From: Heliocidaris erythrogramma | Lineage: Eukaryota; Echinodermata; Echinoidea; Camarodonta; Echinometridae | Direction: 5' to 3' | Assembly: GCA_025617745.1 (NCBI GenBank) | Contig: CM046871.1 | Location: 32,929,579-32,993,578 of the forward strand | Length of the DNA stretch: 64,000 nt | Shown: one piece after another, positions 22,968-34,885 of the stretch | How the letters are laid out: every line of letters begins with the position of its first letter | How positions within the stretch are numbered: position 1 is the first letter of the stretch | Made by a program: the position numbers and the translations under genes | The notes under the pieces: model-generated | Databases searched by the model: none | Told to the model about the DNA's origin: nothing | Seen by the model: the letters and a program-made list of their open reading frames with translations, nothing else

Positions 22968-23486
22968 CTGACAACAAACAAGAGAAATAGGTCAATGAAA
23001 ACATTCTGTTGTAATAAATTAGTATCAATAATGATATTGTCTTATTTACCCAGAGTAGCCTCATCAGTATAGCAATACAGCTCTTCCTGAGGGCTCTGCA
23101 TTATCATACCCCAGTATGGCCAGGCACTCATTAATTTTCCTTGGCCGAGACGGACAAATGTCGGTAAAACATAAAACATGTTAATCTCACCATGACTGAC
23201 TATAAGATATAGTTTGGTTTGAAGAGAAGTATATACATCCTATCTCAGAAACAGTACGAAAATGAGAACACCATTAAAAAAAAGTCCACGTTCCAATCGA
23301 ACATTTGACATACATGTATTTGTATGTGTTTTCAGTGTGACAGTGAATATCACATTTTCTTTAACATTAAGTGTTTGTTTCTATCACAGATACATTGGAT
23401 CATTATCTTTTTGCGAAGGGCAAATTCTCTTCTGTGAGTTATTTTTTATTAAATTTGTGAAGTAAATGAATAAATCTTTATCATAC

Positions 23487-23666
23487 CTGTGCAATGGTTG
23501 CAGATATTTGATGGACTTGATGTTTCAGTTGTTAATGCTTCCATTGTGGTGACTAGTGTCAGAGAACTTGGAGAAGATGATGATTCATTGTTTTGCACAC
23601 TGGGAAACATACTGGGAGTAGTGGTTGGAATTGATGTTGCAGTTGATAACGGTTCGGTAGTGTTGA
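23487..23666 (-). CDS. HYR receptor gene, Ser/Thr-rich stalk exon
   Basis: A 180 nt exon with acceptor tcaacaatag before 23,666 and donor ACAG|GTATGA after 23,487. The 59 whole codons encode NTTEPLSTATSIPTTTPSM and then a run dominated by Ser, Thr and Pro. The exon ends SNICNHCTG just before the membrane helix. The composition is that of an O-glycosylated juxtamembrane stalk, and NTT and NES are possible N-glycosylation sites. Its two-base start completes the phase-1 end of the HYR exon at 24,099. The exon is too short to detect by homology, so the call rests on composition, splice signals and phase. Confidence 0.82.
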
Positions 23667-24098
23667 CTATTGTTGAACAAGTTGTACGCGAAAAGAAAAA
23701 TAATGACCAGATATTTACAGCCTAACGTCCCTAAAAAAAATGCGCCCAGAATCCGTTATTGAGTTTTTGAGGTATTATAGGCATAATGTGAATAATTGTC
23801 TAATACTGTAAGTGTATTTTTTGTATTCTGTTTTACTTAAATGTTCTAAATCAATTCGTAAGCACCCACAATTCCAAAGGGTTTTCATAGGCTTGTTTCT
23901 TTTATACGAGTATATCAGTCTAGTTACATATTCATATCGTAAGCAATACTGCAAATCCCACAAAACAACAAACTCTTCTTGGGTTTTGGAATAACGGTGC
24001 TCTAGCCTTCACTTCCCATTTCACTGCTACTATTTTGATTGTTTTAATGTACAAGATCATAGAGTAAATGATATATTCAACTTATATTTTTTGCATAC

Positions 24099-24335
24099 CT
24101 AACTCAACTGTAACGTTGAATGAACACGATGCATCGTTACCAGCACGGTCAGATGTAGTGAATGTGTAAGTTGTTGTACCAACAGGAAAAACATTATTTG
24201 GGAAAGGGACGACTGCAGTCAGTAAAAGTTCCTCAGAGTTATCAGCACTGCTTTCGAGAGAGAATTTATTGAAATCAATTGTGATTTCGGTCGTGTAAAT
24301 GTCATCTGGACAGACTATCGTAGGAGGCTCCCGAT
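24099..24335 (-). CDS. HYR receptor gene, canonical HYR-domain exon
   Basis: One phase-1 symmetric exon (237 nt) encodes exactly one HYR domain. Acceptor catctttaacag precedes 24,335 and donor TTAG|GTATGC follows 24,099. Family hallmarks are visible: REPPTIVCPDD at the start, NNVFPVGTTTYTFTTSDRAG in the second half, and the closing ASCSFNVTVE, with the two conserved Cys. HYR domains are Ig-like extracellular adhesion modules first known from sea urchin hyalin. This is the most membrane-proximal one. The exon joins in phase to the stalk exon and, on the 5' side, to the donor at 56,976 across a 32.6 kb intron, unless further exons intervene unseen. Confidence 0.93.
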
Positions 24336-24389
24336 CTGTTAAAGATGTGAAAACAAAAACATTAAGTCTTTGGTTTATGCACGCTTGGG

Positions 24390-24715
24390 CTAAAATCACT
24401 TGGTCTAACTTCCAGATGGGCTACCTTCATTCGGGCTAAACCCTTTTGGTCCACTCTTCATTTTGGTCTAATTTGCACTTGGTCTAATAACTAAAACTAG
24501 TTGATCTACAGGCATGTCGTCTAAAATCCACTTGGTCCAGTATCCATTTGGTGTACGTAGCATTTATATGGTCAAAAGTGCAGTTAGTCCATTTTCCATT
24601 TAGTCTAATTGTCAGTTGGTCTAAATGCCAATTTGTCTAAACATCACTTTGTCTAATTACCACTAAGGCTAATTGCCTATTAGGCTATTCCCTTTTCGTC
24701 TACGCACCTACCAAC
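24390..24715 (-). repeat. Degenerate 15-16 bp array (TTGGTCTAA phrase)
   Basis: About twenty variants of a 15-16 bp phrase follow each other: ACTTGGTCTAATTTGC, CCATTTAGTCTAATTG, CAGTTGGTCTAAATG and similar. The reverse complement of the same phrase (TTAGACCAAATGG) forms the array at 29.4-30.4 kb. This organisation recalls the tandem 15 bp outer repeats of sea urchin TU foldback elements. Confidence 0.7.
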
Positions 24716-24754
24716 AACACTATGCGTCATTTTGTTGGCCATCCCTGGACAGGT

Positions 24755-26340
24755 TGACAAGGTCCTAGTAGACCATGAGATGACATGGAAAAAAGGGCTC
24801 CGTTTTTTATTTTCGTGGTCCACGTTCATTTTCGTCCTACTTGAAAATTGGTGGACTGGGGTAACTTTTTGTGCTGAATTGAAATATGACTGTTGCAAAG
24901 CTGTAAACTTGCAATGTTTCATGATATCGCGCCTTAATTACGCAAATTTATGCAAAATGGACATATTATACTGCTACACAAGACAATTAATTTCACCCCC
25001 TAAGTCCAACTTCAACTAATCAATTGGCATGTTTCATGACTTGAAGGCAAACTGCATGAGAATTTTTAATACTGAAGTCAAATGATGGCAGCATTCTGTT
25101 AAATTTATTCAAATTTATGCAAAAAATATAGATTTTTTCAAGAAAAAAAAGAAGATATTTGGGTATACTGTAAGTATATTTCTCAAGTAGACCTGCAAAG
25201 TAAACTGAGTTAATCTATGAGTGAGCCTAAAAGCAACCACTGCTTGTGATAAAAATCTTTATGAATGCACATTTCATAATTAAGCAGGACTTAATTATAT
25301 GCAAATTTATGCTCAAAATGGTATTTTGGGGGAAAGCTTTGGTTATCCCTTCTTTTTTGCATTTTAAATAGGCAAGTAGCAATAAGCCAGTTCGGGGTTA
25401 GCGCATGGTACAAATGACCCCAAATATCCACAGATATTTTAGACATGGAGGGTCCCTTTATGTGCACTTCAGAAAAATAACTCTGGGAGTGATAGAGGTG
25501 CCTCATGAATAGCTTTTGTTTCCACCTTTAAAAAGAATACTTCCACCTGGATATCATGGAATGCACCATTAGTGCATAATTGAATAATGATTACATGACA
25601 TTCATGAGCACATATCGAATATTAGTGTCAGTGGGTTTTAGAATTTGGTACAGATGACCTTTATCTGCTCATGCTCAGATTGCATCTCCGAAGTGGCTTA
25701 TTAGTAGACCTACTTAGGTTTGTCATGTTTTTCATTTTAAAAAAAAAATCCTCCTTATGAAAAAGGATTATGCAAATTTATGCAATTTAATTGACTTGCT
25801 AAAATTAGCTACTAAAACGGAGCTTCATCAATACCTATATTCAGTTTGCTCACTGTAGGCCTGTATTTTTACATGTAGCTTGAACATAATATGTCTCGAA
25901 TACAACACTTGCTGCTGTCAACTATAAGCTTGCAAATGATTGTCTGACATAGCAACAATATACCGGTTCTGTAATGTATTCAAATTTATGCACATTTCTT
26001 CTCCGAGCACCTATAGTGACGAGCTATTCCATTAACCAGCTCTTTATAAATGAGCCTCAATGCTTGGAATACAGTTTGCATACATTACTTGTTGCTATGT
26101 TCGATAAGCCTCTGGCTTTGTTTGAAAGGTATGTATAAAATTTGCAAACATTACCGAAGCGGTCTATTAAACCATGGGATATGACATGGAAAAAGAAGCT
26201 CCACATTTCATTTTCGTGATCCACATTTTCGCACCGACCTATAAATTGGTATATATTAGGGTACTATTTGGTGCTGAATTCAAATATGAATGTTGCTAAG
26301 CATGAATCTGGCAATTCATTACTGTAATGTAACTTCTTAG
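24755..26340. repeat. Diverged repeat region with CAAATTTATGCA words
   Basis: A block of about 170 bp at 24,768-24,930 (GACATGGAAAAAAGGGCTCC, GTGCTGAATTGAAATATGA) recurs diverged at 26,165-26,335. In between, CAAATTTATGCA occurs about five times. A segment near 26,010-26,130 (TTTGCATACATTACTTGTTG) matches the reverse complement of 42,800-42,900. Confidence 0.6.
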
Positions 26341-26843
26341 TCCTTACTTATGCCAATTTCTTCGAAATCCAATGGCGAAATAAGGGGGACTCTTCTGTCC
26401 TCCTCGGATTTTTGCCTATTTCCGTGCAAACACCATCCTCTCAGTCAAAATTTGTTTCTAAGAATTTGAATTAATTTATCTGATTGTGAACAATGTGGCG
26501 GATGGGGGGGGGGGGGGTGGTCTGAGCCATGGGTAGATCAGGTTTTTGTAACTAGCACAAAATTAAGTGAAATTAATAAATGAATACGCAAGAAGTTGTG
26601 TAAGGATGTGTTTCGTGGGGAGGGGAGATGGGGCAAATTTATGTTGTGTGCCACATTCCTTAAAACCGCCAATGGGCTAGACATGTTTACAGGCATACTA
26701 TCCGAATGCCACTCGGCAGTATGTAAATAAGCATTGTTAAATTGATCTACTAAAAAGCCCAGGGGAGAGGATACTCAGATTTGGTTCGGACTGGGGTGTG
26801 CCACTGAAGTCTCCATACCCGTACCCATTTTTAAGCGTCATTT

Positions 26844-28390
26844 TTGCAGAAAAGGGTACCCATTATTAGGGACTTTGCATCTCGGATGTGTACTGTCTTC
26901 CTTGACCTTACTGCTGCCTACCACACGATCTGGCATCAGGGCCTCCACCTGAAGCTACAGAGAATGATCAGCTCCAACCATCTTATAGATTTCATCATGG
27001 AGCTCCTATACACTAGATCCTTTGTTCTCTTCACAGGAGATGGTCAGTGCAGCCGCCCGCATCGCCTCAAAAATGGTGTTGCTCTGGGCTCCGTCCTTGC
27101 GCCGACCCTCTACAATATCGACACTGCTACTTTCCTGCCACCTCTGTCACACGATACATGTATGCAGATGATGTTGCCCTCACTGTCTCAGCCACTCAAG
27201 TGAGGGAAGCAGAAGAAAGCCTTTCCTCTGATATGAATACCATCTGTCACTACCTGAGAAAGTGGAGGCTCAAACCGTCTACCACCAAAACAGTTTCATC
27301 GATCTTCCACTTACGCATTCACATGGCTAGCTATCAACTGAAAGTAAAGCTAGACTCTGCTCTCCTCAAATTCGACCCAACTCCTACTTACCTTGGAGTT
27401 AAACTGGACCGTAGCCTCACCTTCAAAAACCATCTCCCAAACATGAAATGCAAAGTTTCCTCCAGAGTGGCCCTAATCAGGCGCATAGCCGGCATGAACT
27501 GGGGTGCTTCCTTTAAAGGGAGCGACAAGTCGCAATCTATGGGCGGTTTTACAGTTGGCTGCTCCTTTCTCTGGATCAAAGTTCAAGGCGACTTCAATTT
27601 ATCGCACGCAGCTAATAAAAGTTCGCACATTGACCCAAATTTGAGTAAACAAGATCGCTCGTTCTTTATTCCAGTATTTGAATCTCATTGGTCGGTTACG
27701 TATGTAGGGATTCGAGTTCGGCAATAACATTCCTTCGGTAGCGCACGATTGGACCTGATTGTATCCGAATTTCCCCGAGTCAGGCAAACTGGTCAGGCCC
27801 ATGGATTACGACTCGCCACTCCCTTTAACACACTCAGGACCTCTGCCATGGCTTTGGTACAGTCTGCAGCAGAGTACTGCGCACCTGTTTTGACGCAGAG
27901 TGCTCACACCCATAGAATTGATGTTCCTATTCGTGAGGCTATGAGGCTTATTTCGGGTTCTGTTAGATCCACTCCTCTGAGTCATCTGCCATTCTTGTCT
28001 GGGATCCAATCCCCACAAGTCCGCCGAGACATCACATGCAGACGACTCTACAAGAAATCCGCTAAGGAAAATCACCTCAGGACTGCACCACATCCTCTAC
28101 GAAATGGAGGCCCCACACAGGCTGCGGTCAAGGAAGCCCCTCCGCACATTCCTTGAAAATCTGGAAGAAGCAGAACCTCCAACTTCAGAAATACCAGAGC
28201 GGCTCCAGCCTTACTTTGATGCCTGTACATCCCACCTCCCAGGTTGCAATCTACCACGAAAGCCCTGGGTACAACTGAACAGATGAGACCACCATGCCCA
28301 CTCACAGAGGTAGACAACCCAGACCTGGTCACCTACCTCAGTAACTGCCAATTATGACTGATGTAGATGACATACGAAAGATGAAGAAGA
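26844..28390 (+). pseudogene. Jockey/RTE-type LINE relic, 3' half
   Basis: Reverse-transcriptase motifs appear in order over shifted frames: VFLDLTAAYHTIWHQGL (palm A), NGVALGSVLAPTLYNI (motif B), MYADDVALTV (palm C) and TPTYLGVKLDRSLTFKNHL. A C-terminal block follows with EYCAPVLTQSAH and RSTPLSHLPFLSGIQ, then a 3' end with GATGAAGAAGAAG repeats at about 28,378. At least one frameshift separates motif B from palm C. A 308 bp MITE is inserted at 27,517. It is 5'-truncated and inactive. Confidence 0.82.
27513..27828. mobile_element. 308 bp MITE inserted in the LINE, TTAA target duplication
   Basis: TTAA at 27,513-27,516 and 27,825-27,828 flank a 308 bp insert. It starts AGGGAGCGACAAGTCGCAAT and ends as an imperfect inverse (ATTACGACTCGCCACTCCCT), a TIR of about 30 bp. 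The LINE reading frame (ASF before, NTLRTS after) is continuous if the insert and one TTAA are ignored, so the insertion is younger than the LINE. Confidence 0.87.
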
Positions 28391-29420
28391 AGGGTGTGTA
28401 CCTAGCGACAGTATGGGCGAGAATATTATTCTGAACAATAAAGTTACCAATGTTCAAAAAAGTGGGGGCATGTTAAGGATTTTCCGGCACAAAACCATAC
28501 CCCATGTTTAGGGATTTCTTGCAAAAAGCGACCCATTGGAGCGGCACTCCCCGTATATATTAGGCGAGTACCCCCCCCCCCCCCCCGGCTTGAGGGAGAA
28601 GGTGCAGCCCCTCTAGGATTGCGAGGAACCTGGATTAGTAACAAAAAAATCAGGTAGGCGAACACCCAAGAGAAATTGCTGCTAAGAAACAGCTACAAAA
28701 ACAAAACACAAAAACAAAACGAAAACTAATAAAACAAGTAAATGTCATGAATTTCTGTCTGACACTATAAATCATGACTCTTCTTGCCAAAGGACTGTGC
28801 CGTGTTCAACGATTTTTGTTATTGTTCCTCCTAATTCAAATCAAATTCAAATCAAATCTTCATTTTAGCAAAGTGAAATTTAGAATAATTATGTAAAAAT
28901 ATTCACATTGTCTTATTCACTAATTCTTAGTGCTTCTCTATGAATGATTGATTTGGAAGGGGTAAAACTCATCCACAGTTCTCTCTTAGTAACACTTACT
29001 AATAAGCTGCATGACTGTTTTGTTTAAAACTTGCATGGTATAAGGTATCAAATTGCAGTTTTTCTTCACTGTAGCAGATTAGTCTATGAGGAGTTTGAAG
29101 AAAGAATTCATTTTTGCAAATCTTCCTCAAACAAAACAAGGCACAGTGCGAACGATAAAACTCAATAATACTGCCTGCTGTCAGTGATGTGGCAGTTTCA
29201 CTGTGTATTCACAATGCGTAGCAGACTACATTAGGCTCTAGCAGACTATAAACTGTCTACACAGATAATTTTTCACCTATTCTCTCTTCAAAAGTGTTGT
29301 CCTTCTTCCTACTCCTTCCTTTTACAGTACTTTTAAGCTCATACATGTAAGTCCAAATTAGCCCATTAGTAAGAAATCACAGGTTATGGCATGTTGCTTG
29401 CACTGTCATTAGACTACTGG

Positions 29421-30572
29421 ATATTAGACTATATGGCTTGTAGACAAAATGACTGTTAGACTCTATTTGGAAATAGACGAAGTGAAAAATGGGTTTTAGA
29501 CTATGGGGTTAGCCAAACTGGGTATTAGACGAATTGGTTATTAGGCCAAATAGAAATTAGACGAAATGGTAAGTAGACAAACTGGTTGTAGACAAAATGA
29601 AGTTAGATTACGTGGAGTTCGACGAACGGATAATTAGACCAAGTGGTGGTAGACCAAGACCAAGTCTACCAAGTCGTTGCTCATAGCAAGGAGCTCCAAC
29701 GCGCAGTGTTAGAGCTCCAGGTACAAATAATCAAATTCGTCCTCGCCCATTAATTTGGTAAGTCGCATTGCTTATTTTAGCAGGTAAGATAAAAATTTGT
29801 ACTTACACTTCAGCAGCAGCAAGGTGAACAACTCTTTTAATGCACATAAATACGTAGATGACTTCTTTGAAGCTTCATTGTTTTAAAAGTTTCATTTCCC
29901 TGTCCTTTCTCAACTTCCTACTAAATGGGCAGAAGATTAATAGTAATTAGACCAAATGGTCATTAGACTATATGAAAATTAGACCAAATGATATGTAGCG
30001 TAACTGGTTATTAGACGAATTGGATATTAGACCAAATGGTCATTAGACCATATGACAGTTAGACTAAATGATAAGTAGCCCAACTGTTTATTAGACTTTA
30101 AATGGAAATGGACCAAATGATAGGTAGACCATATGGTATTAGCCAAAGCAGGTGTAGCCCAAATGGATATTAGACTATATGGCTTGTAGACAAAATGACT
30201 GTTAGACTCTATTTGGAAATAGACGAAGTGAAAATTAGCCGAAGTGAAAAATGGGTTTTAGACTATGGGGTTAGCCAAACTGGGTATTAGACGAATTGGT
30301 TATTAGGCCAAATGGAAATTAGACGAAAAGGTAAGTAGACAAACTGGTTGTAGACAAAATGAAGTTAGATTACGTGGAGTTCGACGAACGGATAATTAGA
30401 CCAAGTGATGGTAGACCAAGCGACAGTCTACCAAGTCGTTGCTCATAGCAAGGAGCTCCAACGCGCAGTGTTAGAGCTCCAGGTACAAATAATCAAATTC
30501 GTCCTCGCCCACTAATTTGGTAAGTCGCATTGCTTAATTTTAGCAGGTAAGATAAAAATGTGTACTTACATT
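29421..30572 (+). repeat. TTAGACCAAATGG array with an internal 390-400 bp duplication
   Basis: The unit is again 15-16 bp (AATTAGACGAAATGGT, AAGTAGACAAACTGGT). The segments 29,421-29,811 and 30,167-30,572 are near-identical, including the non-array part AGCAAGGAGCTCCAACGCGC. The second copy has a 16 bp insertion. The array orientation is opposite to that at 24.4-24.7 kb. Confidence 0.85.
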
Positions 30573-30692
30573 TCAAGAGAATTATTGTAACTATCCAGCA
30601 GGCACTTCGATTTGGCGATGTTTTGATGAAAAAAAAAAATGGAATTTCCTCGCCGAGCCGATCTTCCCCCGTACTGTACCGTCGATTCAAAT

Positions 30693-33600
30693 GACTCGAT
30701 CGAACGGTGCGTATTTTTTTTGTTTTAACAAAGTTTTTATTTTTCCATTTAATGAACAAACAAAAAAATAACATAACATACCATATATAATATGCATCCT
30801 TAATTAACATACTTATTTAAATATGCATATCACAATTATGAACATTCGCAATATAAACATATAAATTATATTGCATCACATAATACAAATTGTAAAGTAC
30901 CTACAAATTCAAAAACGTATACACAACAGAAAAATATAATAACCCTGATTCGGTGAATGGAAAAAGAAAGAAAAAACAAAACAAAAACCCTATAACTTAA
31001 GGATAATCCCTGTACCTCCATACCTAAACTGCCGTGCCCCCACCTCCCTCTCCCCCTCCCCCCACCTTCCTCCGCCTTTATATGCCCGATTGAGCTTGAT
31101 CCATAGTCAGAAATTAACCTTATAAAGATAATTTAAACAATAAACCAAGCTTACTCTATTCATTGAAATTGCTTCTGCCTCAGCATCCCTAGTAAATAAA
31201 CTTATCCCATTTTCTGAAATGGCTTGGTAATAATCCTCTCTGTTCCGCTAATTTTCTTTCTTCTTTTTTGTCCTCTTGAATTTTTGTCTTTATCTCATTA
31301 GAAGTAGGGGTTTTTCTTTTAACTCTACTATTGATAAATATCATGTACTTTATCTGAATTATTATATGATTCAATAATCCCTCTTCTCCTATATTTGATC
31401 CTTGCACACCAATATGAACACCTTTCCAGTCTATGTTTGAAATATTGGGAAGTTGAAAAAAGTTACCACATTCATTCCATAATATTTTTATCCGTTCACA
31501 AGTAAAAAATAAATAATTATAGGTTTCCTCCTCTTTATGACAAAAAGAGCATAAATTGTCAGCTATAATCTTAAATAGGTACAAAATGTTTGTTATCGTG
31601 TAACATTTTAAACTGAAATTCTCTGAGTCTACTGTTTAAAGTGGACTTCCGAGGTCTCAAAAAAATCAAAGAGGTATCCTTTTATGAAAAATTATACATT
31701 TCCTCTAATTTTTGTATAGCCTTTGGTTTTTCTGTTCTCATGTTTAATAAAGCCTCATATATTCTTTTTGATGTAATATCTTGTAGGGAAAGACATTTAC
31801 CTTTAAATTGAAATTCCAAATTAAAACCACTATCTTTGACCGCATAATCATTTTTTTTTTCAAAAAACCTTTCCAAACAAACGGAATATTCTTTAAAAAT
31901 TCTAATATCTTGTTTATTTCCAATTGATCTAAACCCATTCTTTGAAGGTTTGGAATAGATTTCACTTTTCCTTCTTCATCTACAATATGATGGAGTTTAT
32001 AAACATTCTTTAAGAATAATCTTTCATCAAAATAAGTTTCTCCATCCAATCGTATGAACACATTATTAAAGATCAACTCATTTATTTTGTTTATTTCTTC
32101 TTTAAGCAAAAAATGTTTCTTATTCAACCACACCTCTATCATATCTTTATAAAATTCCGGCAATGGAAACTCTACTAAATTCATTCTGGTATTACTAAAA
32201 AATATTAACAATCCTCCGGATTTCCCAGCTAAATATCTAAAATATTGTTTCCATTTCATGTTTGGATCCCCCAATATAAGGCTTTTAATTCACATAATTC
32301 TTTGCACCTTGATGAATAATTGAAAATCAGTCATTTTGAGACCACCACTGTCATAATTTAAATAAACATTATTTCTCTTGATTTTATCTTTCCCACCCCA
32401 TAAGAAATAAAAAATAACTCTGTTCAGCTCCTCCACTAACCATGTCGGTACAAGGGTTAGTGAATAAACATATATTAGTTTGGATAGCACAAAAGTTTTA
32501 ATAAGCTGGATTTTACCCATTAACGTCAAATCTCTCTGCTTCCACCACGTGAAAATTGTCTTTATTTTACTAAGTATTTCTTTATAATTAATTCTTTCTT
32601 GACTTTCTCTATTTAATGAAAAATATATACCCAGAATCTTAACTATCTGCTCTACTTTGCCGAAGGGTAATACTACATCACTTTCTTTATGGGGTCCAAA
32701 TAACCTTATAAAGGTTTTATCTTTATTCATTTTCAACACTGACGTTTCCGAAAAAAACTCTAACAGCTTATCTAACTTCCTAATCGAATAAACATCTTGA
32801 ACAAAAATCGTCATATCATCTGCATATAATATTTGTTTGACTGCTGTATCCCCAAACCTAATTCCATGAATTTCTGGTTCAAGCCTTATTTTGTTAGCTA
32901 ATATTTCAATACATAATATAAAAAGATAAAGGGAAAAAGGATCGCCTTGTATTACTCCTCTCTTAATGTCAAAGTAACCTGTTGAAATATTTCCATTAAA
33001 AACACAACTTTCAGCCTTTTTATACAAGGTCGTCACCCACTTGCAAAGCGAAGGTCCAAAACCAAAAGCTTGTAATACTTTGTACAAAAAACAATGTGAC
33101 ACTGAATCGAAGGCTTTTTCAAAATCAATAGCCAATAAATATGCCAATATATTATGTTTTGTGGTGTGATAAATCATATCGTCTATAAGACTAATGGCTT
33201 CCCCAATATTTCTTCCCTTTAAATATCCCACCTGATCCACTTTGATTATTTCATGTAAAACTTCCTTAATCCTTATTGATAGAACTTTTACCAAAATTTT
33301 GTAGTCTACATTAAGTAATGAGATAGTCCGGTAATTTTTAATTTGTAATGAATCTTTTCCCTCTTTATGAATTAAAGTTATAACTGCTTGTCTTTGTGAG
33401 GGTGAGAGTTCTTCTCTAATAAAAGCATTATTTAAAGCTTCAACTAAAACATCCCCAATCACCGGCCAAAACAATATATAAAATTCTGCACTCAGCCCAT
33501 CATTTCCTGGTGATTTATTCATTTTCATCTCTTTTAAAGCAGCTAAACATTCACCTTGTGTAATTTTCCCTTCACATGCTTTCATCGATTCTAATGATAA

Positions 33601-33838
33601 TCTTGGTATATCATGGATTAAAATGTTATCATCTACATCTTTATCCTCTCTTTTTGAATATAACTTCAGCTTTTATTTCGAATTTATCAAAACTTATATC
33701 ACTTCCTATTAACAGTTTCCGTATATTTGTCCTTTTCTTGTTAGATTCCATTAATTGTGTAAAGTACCTCGTATCTCTTTCCCCGCTTTCATAAAAAACG
33801 GGGAAAGTATGCCGTCGCTGACTCGATCGCACGGTGCG
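30693..33838 (-). mobile_element. 5'-truncated L1-type LINE with 19 bp target duplication
   Basis: GACTCGATCGAACGGTGCG (30,693-30,711) and GACTCGATCGCACGGTGCG (33,820-33,838) differ at one base and bracket 3,108 bp. The element is on the minus strand. Its 3' end, at the left, has a short A-rich tail (TTTTTTTT on the plus strand). The 5' end starts inside ORF2 after the endonuclease domain. Confidence 0.88.
31189..33819 (-). pseudogene. L1/Tx1-type ORF2: reverse transcriptase and Cys-rich C-terminus, broken
   Basis: The frame 33,585-32,290 carries a nearly complete L1-type reverse transcriptase. It shows NKSPGNDGLSAEFY (about residues 23-36), IKNYRTISLLNVDYK (82-96), LLAIDFEKAFDSVS (150-163, catalytic Asp 154), GVIQGDPFSLYLF (210-222) and ILYADDMTIFV (252-262, catalytic Asp 256-257). 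Upstream pieces (DTRYFTQLMESNKKR, 33,832-33,641) and downstream pieces (32,274-31,744 and 31,584-31,189) are in other frames. The last shows CSFCHKEEET and TCERIKILW, the LINE C-terminal zinc-knuckle region with the usual His replaced by Tyr. Frameshifts and stops make it non-functional. Confidence 0.88.
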
Positions 33839-34739
33839 ATCGAGTCATTTGAATCGACGGTACAGTACGGGTAAAGATCGGCTCGGCGAGGAAATTCCAT
33901 TTTTTGCATCGAAATAATCGTCAAATTCGTAAAATCAAACAGCCTGCTGGATAGTTGCAGTAATTCTCTTGAAATTTAAGTACAAATTGTTATCTTCCCT
34001 GCCGAAATTAAGCGATGCGACTTACCAAACTAATGGGCGAGGACGACTTTGGTTTGGAGTTAAAGACCTCAGCCTGACCCAAAACAACCATATATTGAGG
34101 TAAAGCTTAGTAAACAAAGAATATAATTACCCTGGGTATTCATAAATTTTCGTCTCCGTTTATCCATAAAAAATAAAAAAGATAATTTTTTTTGGTCCGC
34201 CCCCTCCCTATGGCGTAACAACAGAGGAAACTGCAGGGGGTCGCTAGACGTGTGACGACATGTCATGTATACAGCTCCGAGTGCGTCTACACGATATGTC
34301 GTCATCAAATTTTCACCCCCCGCAAAGTAGCGTTCCTCAGAGACGGGGCCCTCGTCAGAAAAACCACCGGGGCTCAACATTCGGGACGCTGTTACTCATT
34401 CCACAGGAAACGGAATCTCATGAAGTTGGTTTCAATTTGTTCAGAAAATATATAGCTCCCCGTGGATGAATAAAGGGTATATTTCAAAGTCTGCTTACAC
34501 TAGGTGTAAAAAAAGAAAATTCCACAAAACTTAGTTCAAACGGATTTGACATCCATTTACTTTACAATGTAAAAACTTCAGATTGTTATAACTATTGCGT
34601 CCTTAACGACCAAAAGTGCCAATTTTTTTAACACCTTGAATAAGTCAAGCGCTAATAGGCCTATAGGTTTTCCCGGACAAATTCGCAAAAATAAACTTTC
34701 AAATTCACTTTCAAACGGTCATATTCAAGCGATTTGCTA

Positions 34740-34885
34740 GCCCGGTTTACTCCTCCGGTTCATATTAGTTTTTAGTCATTCAAATTCAATTTTCCAGCGT
34801 CCAAAATGTGCTTCGAACATCCAAATTAGTTTATCGTCGTTCAATTTAAAGAGACCAAAGCGTCATTCAAATTCAATATATCCAA
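34740..34885. repeat. Degenerate CATTCAAATTCAAT phrase array
   Basis: Words such as GTCATTCAAATTCAATTTTC, CATCCAAATTAG and GTCATTCAAATTCAATATAT follow each other. The same phrase class is seen at 56.2-56.5 and 60.6-60.9 kb. Confidence 0.5.

Larger units (their letters stand above)
30500..34055. mobile_element. Old palindromic foldback split by the L1 insertion
   Basis: The left arm (about 30,500-30,711) and right arm (about 33,820-34,055) are reverse complements through GTCCTCGCCC, TTTCAAGAGAATTA, CTATCCAGCAGGC, GGAATTTCCTCGCCGAGCCG and GTACCGTCGATTCAAATGAC. One indel of about 30 bp separates the arms. The original centre was GACTCGATCGCACGGTGCGA, which is itself palindromic. Confidence 0.8.
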
